The notes beneath the pieces were generated by a model. That model had not been told where the DNA came from, searched no databases, and saw nothing but the letters and a program-made list of their open reading frames with translations. A DNA stretch of 64,000 bases, taken from assembly GCF_000165425.1 (NCBI RefSeq), contig NW_001798976.1, forward strand, positions 126,590 to 190,589, written 5' to 3'. The stretch's first letter is position 1; each line of letters begins with the position of its first letter. Both the position numbers and the translations under genes were made by a program. This document shows positions 36,082 through 49,869 of this stretch, in pieces. Origin of the DNA: Paramecium tetraurelia (Eukaryota > Ciliophora > Oligohymenophorea > Peniculida > Parameciidae).

Positions 36082-36962
36082 ATGAACATTAATAACTAGT
36101 TACTAAAGATCGTACAGGATGTATTGATTATCCAATATCTCTAGATTCAATTAACAATTAAGAGTGATTTCGATCTTAAACCCAACCTTGATGAGTTGAT
36201 CACAATATTGAGATAATAAGTGACTATTCTGATTGAGTTGGTACAATAATAAAAGAGTGTTGATTATGATTAATTGGAGAAAGCAGTCCAGAAGGCTGAA
36301 GCTGAAATTCGAAACCATGTGAGAGTAATAGTGCAATTCCTACCAATTTAGGTTGAATAGTAAATGAAGTTATATTCGGACAGTCTCTAAGAGAAGATTG
36401 ATTAATTGGAAAGGGAAAAACAGGAATTGATTGACAAGGTATCCCATCATTCTACTAATCCCTAAGAATAAGACCCTGATTTAAAGTCAGGAACGAAAGA
36501 TCTCTTCACAAAATGCTACCAGAGAATCGAGTCCTAGTTTATTCAAGAAGTCCTACATCTTAGGCAATTAGGTGTATAATAGATAATAGGGTACTTCACA
36601 AGACAACTGTACATCAATCATATAAAATTGTGACAGTCATTAGACCAGAGAAAAACGAAGCTCGGGCACTTAACATTCATACATTATGATGAAAAATATG
36701 TATCACATCAATATATCCAATTAGTCGAGATAAAGTCAATATGAATGCTTCTTAGGAAAAGATTAATGATAAAAGTTCCACAATTCTCAAATCTCAAAAT
36801 GGTTCCTCGCTCATTAAAATGTATAACATTTAGAAATTAATCATCAAAAATCAATAAGATAAAAATTTATAATAATTAAAAAAGTACTATTCTTATCCTA
36901 ACCTTAGTTAAACTCTGAATCAAATTTTGGATGACTCTCAAGCCACAAAGAAGAAACCTTGA
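36082..36962 (+). CDS. Hypothetical coiled-coil protein
   Basis: Two introns (28 nt gtatccca...cctaag, 25 nt gtatcaca...caattag) give 275 residues. The N-terminal 130 residues are helical (KSDFDLKPNLDELITILRQQ, YDQLEKAVQKAEAEIRNHV). The C-terminal half is Ser/Gln/Asn-rich (SSQNATRESSPSLFKK) and ends TKKKP. No domain is recognised. Its ATG is 17 bp from the start of the divergently transcribed STYX-like gene. Confidence 0.7.
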
Positions 36963-37303
36963 AATCATATAAATCATTATCTCATAAATATTTATTAAAT
37001 CTTAAACAAAATATTTACATACAATTTAAAGTAAACTGTCTTCTATTCATACAATTCTATTAAGAACTTTTACATCATCATTTATAAGAACTTTTTGAAA
37101 TTATTATCATTAGTATAATAAACTATAAATCAAAATTGACTTATGGGTTCTCCATTTTTTATTTTAGAAGTATCTTAACGAATACTATAAAAACCTGAAG
37201 GTGAATCTAGAAGAAAGAATATTTTATAAGATTTTTTCATTATTAATTGAATAAAAGCTGATTTAAATTAATTTTCAAATCCAGAAATTAAAATTCTTTT
37301 TTA
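36963..37303. other. AT-rich intergenic spacer
   Basis: 341 bp of AT-rich DNA upstream of the elongation factor gene; presumably its promoter. No specific element is recognised. Confidence 0.5.
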
Positions 37304-38021
37304 ATGGCATAATTCGCAGTTGAAAACCTTGCTTAAGTCAATGAATTCCTTTCAAACAACAATTATTTGAATGGAGATCTCCCAGGAGCTGATGATGTCA
37401 GAATCTTCAATGCCTTGAAAGGTGTTCCACCCAAGGATTAATTCCCAGAAGTTTATTTCTGGTATTTACTCCTCAGCTCATTCACACCAGCCGTTAGAGC
37501 TTAATGGGCACCAGCTGCTGCACCAAAGAAGGATGCCCCAAAGAAGGAGGCACCAAAGAAAGAAGAGCCAAAGAAGGAAGAACCAAAGAAGGCTGAGGAT
37601 GATGTTGATCTCTTTGGAGATGATGATGTTGATCCTGAAGCTGAAAAGAAAGCTAAGGCTTTGGCTGAATAAAAGAAATAAGAAGCTTTGGCCAAGAAAA
37701 ACAAGCCCAAGCCAGTTGCCAAGACTATTGTGATCTTCGAAGTTAAGATCTTTGAAGCTACAGATTAAGCTTTATTGGAATCCACAGCCAAAAAAGTCAA
37801 GGAAACCATCAACCCAGATGGTTTGACTTGGGGAAAGGAAGTCAAATTTGAAGAAATTGCTTATGGAGCCAAGAAGATTGTCATGTCAATGATCATTGAA
37901 GATGATAAGGTACTTTATTAAATCATCCTCTTAGATCCTTACCGACGATGTGTTTGATCAAATCACAGCTTGGGAAGATGATGTTTCCAGTGTTGACATT
38001 GTATCAATGTAAAAGGTTTGA
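37304..38021 (+). CDS. Translation elongation factor 1-beta (eEF1B guanine nucleotide exchange subunit)
   Basis: One intron (37910-37934, 25 nt) gives 230 residues. The N-terminal GST-C-like part starts MAQFAVENLAQVNEFL and includes GADDVRIFNALKG. A lysine/proline linker (PKKEEPKKEEPKK) and the acidic DDVDLFGDDD box follow. The C-terminal exchange domain has KTIVIFEVKIFEATDQ, DGLTWGKEVKFEEIAYG, KKIVMSMIIEDDK and, after the intron, WEDDVSSVDIVSMQKV. It recharges eEF1A with GTP during translation. Codon use is the most regular in the window, as expected for a highly expressed gene. Confidence 0.96.
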
Positions 38022-38481
38022 TAAATATTAAACAAAGTACATAAAAATATAAAATCACATCCTTCTAGTTTAATAATCTATGCAGATTAAGAGCTTATAT
38101 TTAATAGATATATCCAAATTAATCTTGTTTAAGGATTTCTTTATTTCCTACATTAAATCAATCAATCTTCTTTTATTGATCTTAGTGAAATGATATCATC
38201 TAAAACAAATCTAAATATCTTGAAGACCGGATATTTTTTGCTTTTCATTTATTGTAACTATATAATACCATTATTATTATAAATTAATTGACAGAATTCC
38301 CTTAAAATTGATATAATAAAATCCTAAGAGAAATTTTAATAAAATGGATTTAAGAATAAAAGTAATCGATTACTAATGACTATCTCATAGTAATTTTGTT
38401 AATATGATTAAAACTATCTTTACTATACTTTAAGAATATAGTAATTAATAAATATAATTTAATTAATTTTAATACCAATTT
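38022..38481. other. AT-rich intergenic stretch
   Basis: About 460 bp with no supported gene. An ATG near 38405 leads into the next unresolved coding region and could be its first exon. Confidence 0.4.
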
Positions 38482-39281
38482 TTAGAGATGGCTGATTTAA
38501 GAAAACGATAGCTTTTTTGAGGAGAAGCAAAAAAGGAAGTTTCTGCACTCAGAAGATATATAAATTATAATATCTCAAGTTGAAAAACATAATACCAATG
38601 CTAAGAAAAATGAACGGAAATATCAAATTTACCCTTTCCTAAAAATAGTGCTTGCTAATGATTGTTATTAAAAGATTGAATAAGATACTTAATTGATAAA
38701 AGATTTAATCTCAAGTATAAAATGATAAATATTAATTAATGAAAACTTCTTAAAGATAAATATCCTTTTTTTACCTATTTTTGAAAACAACCTTAGAAAA
38801 TTATGGAGATTTGGATAATAATGAAGATTATTAAGAAAGTCATTTAATTTTTATAATTTCCTTAATACCATTTAGTTAATAAACTCTACCTTAGGATCAA
38901 TATGAATGTTAGTAGTAAAAGTAATTTTGCAAATATAGATAATAATCGATTTAAGAGAAATTAATCTGATATTTTCTTATCAAATTGGAAAAAAGAATAA
39001 TCTAATTATATAAATTACCCGATAGTGAAGGAGGGGAATAAATAATTGATTTTTACTAAATTACACAATTGAATGGACATCTTAAGTAGCCTATTCAATT
39101 TACAAGAGTTGTTGCAATAGGATATCTGATGACATTAAAAAATAAGAGTTCACTATTTATCTTTGAAGGTGTTTAGATAAGGGGGAATAAAATAGTGAAT
39201 AAATAGGTTTATAGTTAAGTAGTGAGTTATGACCCAAAGGCAATAGTTAATAAGATAATGCAATAACGAGTATAATAATGA
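38482..39281 (+). pseudogene. Unresolved or eroding gene
   Basis: Protein-like stretches follow one another in changing frames. They are SFFEEKQKRKFLHSEDI to KDLISSIK (ends in TGA), then IIDFYQITQLNGHLK with FTRVVAIGYLMTLKNKSSLF and FEGVQIRGNKIVNKQVYS, ending near 39281. The last block is 110 codons without TGA and looks genuinely coding. I could not find introns joining the blocks, nor a clean ATG. It could be a real gene with small exons that I mis-spliced, or a relic. No family is recognised. Confidence 0.4.
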
Positions 39282-39409
39282 TACTATAATTAATCAATTG
39301 AGCATATTTTTAAGTTTAAGCTTAAATTTTTTTAAAAAAGGTTCTGTGGTTGTTTTATTTTTTTGAGAAACTGGATTGATTGAAGATATGAAATTAAAAT
39401 AATCAGTTG

Positions 39410-39697
39410 ATGTATGAGTGTAATTACATTATTAACTGTTTTATTTTTGGGCGAGTAGAATATTCTTTAGACATTTCTATCGATATTGACTTGTAGAGTT
39501 CTTACGAGAGGATTTATGTTATGCCGAAATGATGATCCTTTGAAGTACTTTAGGACAACTTGCTTGAGGAGTAGGCACTCCCAACTCTGCAAATGCGCTT
39601 TTATGATGACAACTTTTAGGTCTTGAGATATTAGTAGGAGTTTCTGTTATTGATTGTCTTGGCATTAATCTTGTTATTGGTTATTTAAATGTAATGA
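39410..39697 (+). CDS. Possible small membrane protein, interrupted by TGA TGA
   Basis: A frame starting MYECNYIINCFIFG reads RVEYSLDISIDIDLQSSYER, reaches two consecutive TGA codons, and then continues in the same frame with SFEVLQDNLLEEQALPTLQM and a strong transmembrane helix (EFLLLIVLALILLLVI). An overlapping frame from MSVITLLTVLFLG looks like a signal peptide. A short lumenal domain plus one C-terminal helix would suit an ER membrane protein. The stops argue for a pseudogene or an intron I could not define. Confidence 0.35.
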
Positions 39698-40102
39698 TCC
39701 TTTTTTTCTATTAACTTGATTTTGCAGGAGTAATGGGTACATCCCAAGGCTCAGCAGTGAAATCAGTTTCAATTTAATGATAGAATTTATTTGCAATTGG
39801 CATTTAAATGAATTCTCTCAAAGTTGGTTCTATATTCAATAATTCCAATTATGGATCTCGAGACATATATATGTCAATCAATTTATATATATATATTTAA
39901 AACTTATTTCAATTTTATTTAATACCCTTTTCATTAGCATTGCCTTCTAAGTATTATGAGGTATCTGCATAATGTTCTCTTATCCAACAGAAGGTGATCA
40001 TGTTATGCATATACTCTCACTTGAAATAAATTTCAATAAACATATATTTGTTATTATCCAATTAATATTTATGCATATGTGATTATTTAAACCATTAACT
40101 CT

Positions 40103-40681
40103 TCATTGAATGCAACCCTCTCTCTGTTTTTAAATCATCTGGTAATGTTCTTCAATTCTACTTACTCGTTGTTTTCTTTCTTCAATAGATATATGAATTC
40201 TTAGTTTTTAAATTATACAATCATAAAACGAGTTATTATTTATCTCAATATTTAATATTCTTAGTTTTCAATGAATCTAATTATCAATCCTGATCTACTC
40301 CACTATTCTATATATTAATTCTATTCGTCTCTTGATACAAACGATGCTTTTAGATCTAAGTAATTGTCCAATTTGAATATTTCAGTCCATACATTCTCTC
40401 TTTATGAGTAAGAGTCTCGAATTCATTCAAATAAAATATTGCATTTAAATTATTAGCTCTCATTCCTTATAGTAGTTTTGGATATTAATTCATACAATTT
40501 TAAACACTTTGCCTTTTTTATGTATTTAGATCCATATAATCCTGGAGTCATTTCTTGCCTTTATTCATTATTGCCATAATTTTAATAATTTTATCGATCA
40601 ATCAGCTTCAAAACTTCTTATTTTATTATACGTATTATAATTATTACTATCGTATTCATTATGTTTAACATAAACCACCAT
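40103..40681 (-). CDS. Probable gene, exon structure unresolved
   Basis: The minus strand between an ATG at 40659 or 40681 and TGA at 40103 is densely coding in all three frames in turn. Blocks are NEQRQEMTPGLYGSKYIKKA, NAIFYLNEFETLTHKERM, SKSIVCIKRRIELIYRIVE and, at the end, HISIEERKQRVSRIEEHYQM followed by IQKQREGCIQ. Candidate introns of 35-39 nt would connect them, longer than the local norm. The C-terminus is a basic helix. No family is recognised, and boundaries are approximate. Confidence 0.4.
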
Positions 40682-40771
40682 AGTAATCTTGCAATCCCTA
40701 CATTCTCTCACAAAGAATGTTTGTAAACATTCAATTCATATCATTAGGTCATTCCAACTTCGATCAAGCAA

Positions 40772-41302
40772 ATGAGGGAGTCCATTCAAATACCATACAA
40801 TCAAGACATCATGAAAGCTAGCACCATCTTAGAAGTGGGTTTACGAACTCGTAATACTCATTACAAAGAGCGATTAGAAGGTATTTTACACCACTATTCT
40901 AGATTTATACCTCAAATATGCAGATGGTTGCATTTATAGGGGTCAAGGTATTCCACCTTCTTAAAGACATGGCATGAGAGTCCTATTCAATACTGAAAGT
41001 TAGGAGGTTTATTCCGGAGAATGGTTCAACAACCTTTATGAGGGATTTGGAATTTTGATTAACCAATCTCCACATTTGATTAAACATAAAATTGACCCCA
41101 AGGATTTAAATACTATTGAAGATAGTTGGAATGATTACAAAGGCTATTTTAAATAAATAAAATGCATAGGGAAGGTATTCTAACACTTACAAATGGTTAG
41201 AAATTTGAAGGTCATTTCATTAACGGTATGATTCATGGTAAAGGTCGTTTTTATGGAGACTAAATTATTGTTGGAAATTGGTTGGAAGGTGTTTTAATTT
41301 GA
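40772..41302 (+). CDS. MORN-repeat protein, one frame break
   Basis: A 22-nt intron (gtatttta...ttctag) follows the first exon (MRESIQIPYNQDIMKAS). MORN-type units follow: YADGCIYRGQGIPP, EVYSGEWFNNLYEGFGILI, then DYKGYF, and after the break LTLTNGQKFEGHFINGMIHG and KGRFYGDQIIVGNWLEGV. The frame is lost by one base around 41150-41160 in an AT-only tract (aaataaataaaa); the length is one short of a multiple of three, suggesting a missing base. MORN proteins bind membrane lipids or act as scaffolds and are common in ciliate cortical and ciliary structures. Confidence 0.75.
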
Positions 41303-41638
41303 CAGATTATATATCTATTTTACTACTCACAATTCCTTATAGAATTCTGTCAATCTATTTAGCATTAGAATTTCTATAATATCTCTTGATTAATTAGCAT
41401 TCATTCTCTTGATTAAATTAGCATTCTTATTAGTTATTCATTTAATGATGAATCGAAAACACATAAGTGGTGACTATTTCTCTTTAAGATAATTAATTTA
41501 TAGTAAATTTCTTTATCATGCAAATTTAATGAGAATAGCCAAGTAAGACTTAACAACTTAATAATATAATATATACATAAAATCTTAAAAAATAAAAAAA
41601 TTAATTTATTAATTAATCTATAAAATAATGATTACAAG
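41303..41638. other. AT-rich spacer between convergent genes
   Basis: About 335 bp between the stop codons of two convergent genes. No element is recognised. Confidence 0.5.
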
Positions 41639-43389
<1,751 letters not shown>

Positions 43390-44374
43390 TCAAATATTAT
43401 AATTTAAAATCGATGTGATTTGACAACTTAAATCAATTTGAAGTTTGTATTATATTAGTATAAATCAGATGACTTATAAAATTAATATTAATAGCAAATA
43501 TTTATTTATACTATCTGAATTGATAATTATCGAGAATATTATGAATTTCACTTTATCTCTATTGAGAATCAAGGGATAATATAAATATTCCATATTATTT
43601 TTTAATATAAAAAATGGATTAATTATTTAATTAATACCAATTTTATGATATAAATAATTTTTTTGTTCCTTATTTGCGTTCCTACTAGTTGTAATTCAGG
43701 TAACAATAAATAATCATAGGCTTGGGAGAAAGATTTCGATGTCAGAGTAAAAATAATTATAAAAAATCTTTGCCAATTGTTTTTTGGAAAATCTATTTAA
43801 AAAAATGACTCAAACTCTTCCAAATATTTAATTTCTTTCCTGATAATTATTTGAAACTAATGGATCAATTTGAATTTGAAAAATACATTTGATGAGCAAA
43901 GAATAAATTGAAATATTGAAAATTTTGGAAAGAGTTGTTTAGCAATTGGATCAGGGACAAAACCTGATTAATATCTCTATATTTCTAAATATTTCTTAAA
44001 ATCAATTTGAGTCTAAGTTTGACTTTAAAACACATTTAATAAAATTTTAGAAAAATCTTTGGTCACTCCTTGTTGAGTCTAGACCTTAACAAATGATTTG
44101 GGCCTAATTTAATATATTTGTGGATTTTTATGTAAATATCATTCATTAATGAATTAATAGATAATTGAATAATTTTGAAACTTTCTGTGGACAATCACTA
44201 ACCTTGATGAAATTATGTTCGTAGTTCTGAATATAGTGACTAGAAAAGAGTTCCCATTTAAACTTATATGATAAATTGAAAATAGGAATACATAGTGATT
44301 AATTATTAAAACCATAATTCCCTAAAAAATGTGTCTCTTATTTTATTTATTAATTTACAATATTAAACCATAAA
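43390..44374. other. AT-rich intergenic stretch between divergent kinase genes
   Basis: 985 bp between two divergent kinase genes. I read both strands and found no ATG-led frame with protein-like composition. It presumably holds both promoters. Confidence 0.5.
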
Positions 44375-45839
44375 ATGAAATCAAATTTAAGGGAATTATA
44401 TCATGTAGAAGAAAATTAAAAAGGCTTTATAGCTTAAGGCGCATTCTCACATGTCTATGCATGTAGGAGGAAAAATGGAAATTAACAGGAACCTTTGTGT
44501 GTAAAGATTATCAAAAAAAAAATTTATACAATGAATCGAACTTTATAAGAGATTGAAATATTGAATGAAATAAAACAGCTCAAATCTGAGAATCTTTTGC
44601 ATATAGATCACATTAGTGAATCTGAATCACAATTTGAAGTAGTAATGGAAAGGTGTGATATGGATTTAGAATAAGAGTTCAAACTTTTAAAATCGAAAAA
44701 CAAGTGGTACACTGAGTAAGATTGCTTAAATATTGTAACATAAATTATGAATGGAATCCGTGTTTTATATAATAAGAATATTATTCATAGAGATATCAAA
44801 CCTGCTAATATTTTAGTGAAAATTATTAATACAGATAAGAATGAGCAAAAGAGAGTCTACTAAGTAAAATATTAAAAAATCAAAATAGATTGCAGATTTT
44901 GGATTTAGTAGAATTTTGAACGATTTTTGTGGTGTTGATTATTATACTTAATTGGGAACTCCACTTTATGCTTCTCCATAAATCTTTGGCTCAGAACCTT
45001 ATTCAGGTAAATGTGACATATACTCTCTCGGGATTTTATTTTATTAATTATTTTTTGAAGGTAATATGCCTAATTAATTGTAAACAAAAGGAGATCTCTT
45101 AAATTTCCATAAGACCCTCGAAAATAAATAGTTTAAATTTAATTCTCCAAAATATCATAATGCAAAACTTATAACTCATTTGCTCTAATTGATGATCGTC
45201 TATAAGGAAGAGGAGAGAATATCGTTTGAACAAATTTTTTAACACCAAATTCTTAAAATCAAAATTTCATTTAATTATTCTGATTCAATATTCAGTGAAG
45301 TTTAGTAGGGCGATTGTCTCAATAAACTATACGCAATGCAATTATAATTATACCGGAAATACCTGTTTTATAAATCGGTTTCTTAAAAATTAGTTTAATC
45401 TCAGTAAATTGAGGTGCAAGCTGCTTTATATTGTTTAACGTAATTAGGATTTAAATAACTTCATTTTTGCTTAGGCTTCATTCATATTATAATATCTGAT
45501 ATTCATCCTCATTTCAACAAAGATAATATATACCCCTTATTGTAAGAATTGAAGTTATGCGAAATGAATATAGACAAACATCCTTAATATTAGTTGCTAA
45601 TCAAAATAATAAAACAAAAATATTATTCTGAAAAGGGGGATTTGTAAAAATAAATGAACTAATTGGAAACTGAACAGAACTCTAATACATAGAAGAGTGA
45701 ATCTATGAGGACTTTTATGGAAATTTTTCAATTAAGTAAAAGTGCAAATATTGAACAAAAGTAGCTAACCGACCTACTTCAATTATTTTTAGAATAAAAA
45801 CTTTTAATGTAATAATTTTTTTAATTGAAGTGGATTTGA
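44375..45839 (+). CDS. Ser/Thr protein kinase, ULK/ATG1-like
   Basis: One 25-nt intron (gtaaaata...aaaatag), located just before the DFG exon, gives 479 residues. The kinase domain covers residues 1-275. It has GAFSHVYACRRKNG, lysine in LCVKIIKKK, LHIDHISESESQFEVVMERC, catalytic loop NIIHRDIKPANILVK, IADFGFSRIL, LGTPLYASPQIF and DIYSLGILFYQLFFEGNMP. All catalytic residues are present. The C-terminal 200 residues are helical (QLYRKYLFYKSVSQKLVQSQ, QAALYCLTQLGFKQLHF) and end with a short charged tail; this region resembles the MIT/EAT-like C-termini of ATG1/ULK kinases only in general character. A role in autophagy is possible but unproven. Confidence 0.85.
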
Positions 45840-46025
45840 AGCTGATATCAAGAAGTCAATACTTTTGGAAGAGAGATTTCCAATTCAAAATAGTTAAGAT
45901 ATCAATCCAGATGACATTTTTAAAGTCTGAAATTAATTAGGGGTTCTTTATTCAATTTTTAAAATGGTTAGTATATTTTTAGATTTACAAATTTTGTTTA
46001 GAATAAAAATACTGTAATTTATAAT

Positions 46026-49000
46026 TCACATCAATCCAAAGCCTTCTGCATTATCTAAAGATATCATCAATTTATCCCTTAATGTTTCTTTCTTCTTGTA
46101 TAGTGGCAATAATAAAACATTGAAACAAGTGTGAGCTGATGGCAATTATTCAGTATCTAATATTATTAACGAATCTAACCTTCACCATGCTTTTAAATTA
46201 CAAATTTTATTGACTTTAGTCCTCCTACAGGAATCCTATCTGTCCCTGTACAGAAAAACAGAAATCTCTTTTACATTTCAATACTCAAAGAATGAATACA
46301 ACTCCAGAAGTACCTATTAATATTCAATTAATCTAAACCTTATATACTCAGACTTATCATCGTAGCCATCATATTTTGTAACTAATTCCAAGTCTTTTAA
46401 GTCAAAGTGTGGCAAACCAATAATTAGTGCCTATAACTCTTCCCCAGAAAATAACTATTTATTGAAATACTCAATACTTTTATTCCATCTCCATCAACCA
46501 CAGATTTAAATCCTGAATGCAATAAATCAAACTAGCTTTTAACAAGTTTATTTAGGTACCAATCTGTATACAATTCTATATATTCTTCTCTATTCTCTTT
46601 TGTGACATTAACTTAGAACCCATTTGGCTTAATATATAGATAAAATATCTATACTTTCAAATCATCAAAATATGCTTCTCCCCAAACAACATAACTTGCA
46701 TTAAAATTGAGAGCAAGATTCGCAATTAAATTAGAATCTGTTTGTTCTCTCAAATACTAAAAACCTGTATATATTTCCATATCCAATTCCTTTAAATCCT
46801 CCTCTGTAACTTTTTCATTCTATAATTTTTTGAATAGAACAGTTGGGAATCTTACATCAAGCAACACCTAATTATAGAGAGCCAACCCTAACAATTTTCC
46901 GATCAATGAATAGTATATTGGCATTTCAAATGACTTCGGATTAAACCAATACACTGTTCCATTGTTTTTCGGGATAAACATTCCATAATCTGGTGAAATC
47001 AGTTTCTCCATCATCAACCTGAAAAACTCTCTTTTTGGACCTCCTTCATCTACACCTTGTTCTCCTATAAATTACACTTTCAAAGGGTTCTTTAATGGAA
47101 TATGGGTTATTTATAATTATTTTATTGCTGATTCTATAATATTGTTTCTCTCAATCTATAAACTAAGATATGGAGCTTGTCCAGTAAAATGGTACTTTAC
47201 TGAATGGCTCATACTGTCGTGTTATTTGACTTTACAGTCTAGACTCAGCAACTTAGATTTAAACTCAATTGGAATAGACCAAGCATATAAACAAAAAGTA
47301 AACGAATAATTCCTCCATTGTTTTGCTGCATAATAACGAAATTGTGAAAACTCCTCTTTGTCAGCATCTTGTTTATACAATTTTGTTATTAGATCAATTA
47401 CGAATTCTGAAGACTACAATCTAGTATTCATTTTGTTTGATTTTTGTAAGATTTGGAATAGTTCAAATAAACCAACCATTTTATAAGTATCTTCAATTTC
47501 CAGAAAAGGCATTAAAGGTGTGTGTTACTGTCTTAGAATCTCAGAGTTAATTAATTTTTTAATCTTTTTTGTCGTATCTTCGAACTCTGCTTTTGACAGA
47601 TTTGTAAACCATCTAGATAATTATAATTTTTATTTCACATCAAGTCTTCTAATAATTTTTAATATTATTTATGATTTTTCATCGACAATATGTTCCAAAA
47701 ATTAACGAAATTGTAATATCAAATAGAGCGCTCTCAATTAATATAAGTTAGTTAAAGGTTCATAATTTTTTTCTTTTTAAGAAAATAAAATATTTATAAT
47801 TAGAGTGAACCCTTTTTTGTAATTGAAGAATTTTGATTATGTTTCAATAATTAAATTAGTATCTACATCTGCATTCTATAAATCAATAGCATAAACGCCA
47901 GACTTATTGTAGAAATTTTCAACAAACGATGCTCCAAATATTTCCAGTTACTGAGAAATTTTGATTATGGCCTCTGGTAAATCCAGTTAAAACTCTGACA
48001 TTTGTAATGGAACCAATTTATTGTTGATGTTTTTTCCCTGATAACATAATTAATTCCAATTGACTTCCTCATTTTCTACCAATTATTAACAAATTCCTTT
48101 GATGTCATCTTAACTAAAATCTTGTTCAAGAAAACCATTGTTCAATTTACAATGCGGAAAGTCGCATACATATTTACCACAACCATTTAAAGCTCTATTG
48201 AACAAGAGTTCAGTATCAAGTTCAATTTACTATTATTCATCCATTTTATTAAACTGCCATTTATTTGACTCAAAATCTAAAATTAAACAATTATCTCTTT
48301 TTGATTATAGTTGAAAGACCATAAGAGTTTCTTGTAAAACATCACCATCAATTAGCATGGTTTGTTCCAACTATGATGTTATCAGATCGACATTGTAATT
48401 CTAATGTCTAGGTAACCAGATCCTGATGTTGGTTATTGGATTCTATTTTTATTCATCTTAGAATGTGGCTTTTAGTAAATCTAGCCAAGATTTAATTTCA
48501 GAATGATGGTCTACTTAGGCTTTTACACTATAAATTTTGTTGTCTCTTAAGGACTAGTAGATTAACGTAAACTAAAATTAATAAAATTGTATACTCGAGC
48601 CAAATTAGGATAGACAACTTTTTTTTTTTCATTCTCTTAATAGAATCCAATCCTTTTCTATGGTTCAATTGATGAGTATTTCTCCTTAAATAGATCGAAA
48701 ACTTCCTTAAGAATCTAGTTGTTTATCAATTTAATTTTTACGTATTCATAATCCCATTCATTTTCCAAATATCGAATACTGGAATTGTAAACATGATCTT
48801 CAGGTATGTATTTAAACACCTTTTCATTGCTTTACAAATCTGAATTCATTTTATCAGGCTAATATATTTAAATTTCAATACTTTCTTTCTTGCCTCTTTC
48901 TATTGATCTCCCATTTCTTCATAATAATCCACATAATATTTCCATTATTTAACAAATTTTTTAGATACCAAATAGTACTCTATTCCACCTTTCTCCCTCA

Positions 49001-49130
49001 ATGTTTTATCATATCTCTATTGTAATCAAGTTAAATTTACTCTTCTTCCATCATCATATCTTTTGATTTCTTCATACTCAATTGGATCTCCTACTGGTTG
49101 GTGCCAATTATGCAAGAAGTGATTAATCAT
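46026..49130 (-). CDS. HECT E3 ubiquitin ligase with DUSP-UBL and AZUL domains
   Basis: Six introns (24, 23, 23, 23, 25 and 23 nt) give 987 residues. Residues 1-165 form a DUSP domain like USP4/11/15 (YYLVSKKFVKQWKYYVDYY, KPDKMNSDLQSN, YLENEWDYEYVKIKL), followed by a UBL-like part (NIRIWLPRHQNYN, MLIDGDVLQETLMVFQL). About residue 280 an AZUL zinc finger has the UBE3A spacing: LNGCGKYVCDFPHCKLNN and later NQLCYQG. The C-terminal HECT domain has FIGEQGVDEGGPKREFFRLM, NPKSFEMPIYYSLIGKLLGL, FCTGTDRIPVGG, and the catalytic Cys (codon 46125-46127) in PSAHTCFNVLLLPLYKKKET, 33 codons before the stop. It should transfer ubiquitin to substrates through a Cys thioester. Confidence 0.92.
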
Positions 49131-49275
49131 CAAAATCAATATAATTTAGATTAGTATTAATTAAATTAATTCTCACATCTAAAAAGGTATTGAAAATGCA
49201 AATCAATTTCCTAACTACTATTCCATATTGAGGTTTCTGAATCCTTAATTTAGACGTTGAATCATTACATAAAAA

Positions 49276-49623
49276 ATGGAAGGTTTGGATTACTTCAAAA
49301 TATATTTGATAAATGGTACACTGACTTATTAATCGTTATTGCTTAAATTAGAAGAAAATCAGAGTTCTAGCAGAGTTCTATCTGGTCTCATATTTATATT
49401 AGAATTTAATTAGATTTTCGAATGTAAGAGAATTAAGAAATGAAAATTTATGGAAGAAAAAGAGAGTGTCCATATCAGAGAATTTTTGGACTAATATAAG
49501 AAATTTGAAGGGATGATATGTGATAAAGAAGCAGTTTCAAGCATTATTTAATTAACAGTTGATTTATATGAGTCATTATATTTGAACAATAGAATTAAAT
49601 TTAAAAATATTGAATACTGTTGA
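49276..49623 (+). CDS. Small hypothetical protein
   Basis: Two exons joined by a 33-nt intron give 104 residues, from MEGLDYFKIYLINGTLTYQS to LNNRIKFKNIEYC. The sequence is helical and acidic in the middle (EESVHIREFLDQYKKFEGM-like). An alternative splice would end a little further downstream near 49658. No family is recognised. It starts 145 bp from the divergent HECT ligase gene. Confidence 0.55.
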
Positions 49624-49869
49624 ATGTTATAAACATTTATTTTGTAGTAATGGATTGAAATAATACTACATAAAAAAGATCAGAAAAATTAGATCACTAT
49701 TGAAAGAAATAAGTGAGAATAACATAAAAATAAAAATAGAGTTGAACTATTATAATATGGCATTTCTAATTAAATATTATGATTGATATCATAAAAATGC
49801 TATGTAGGATTTAAACAAAAGGTATAAATTACTGTATTTATGATATTATTAGCAAACTTAGTCATATAT

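Noticed and set aside
37501..37722. Ser/Phe-rich antisense frame opposite eEF1B
   Set aside because: It is the mirror of the lysine/proline linker of eEF1B-beta on the other strand, with no independent support.
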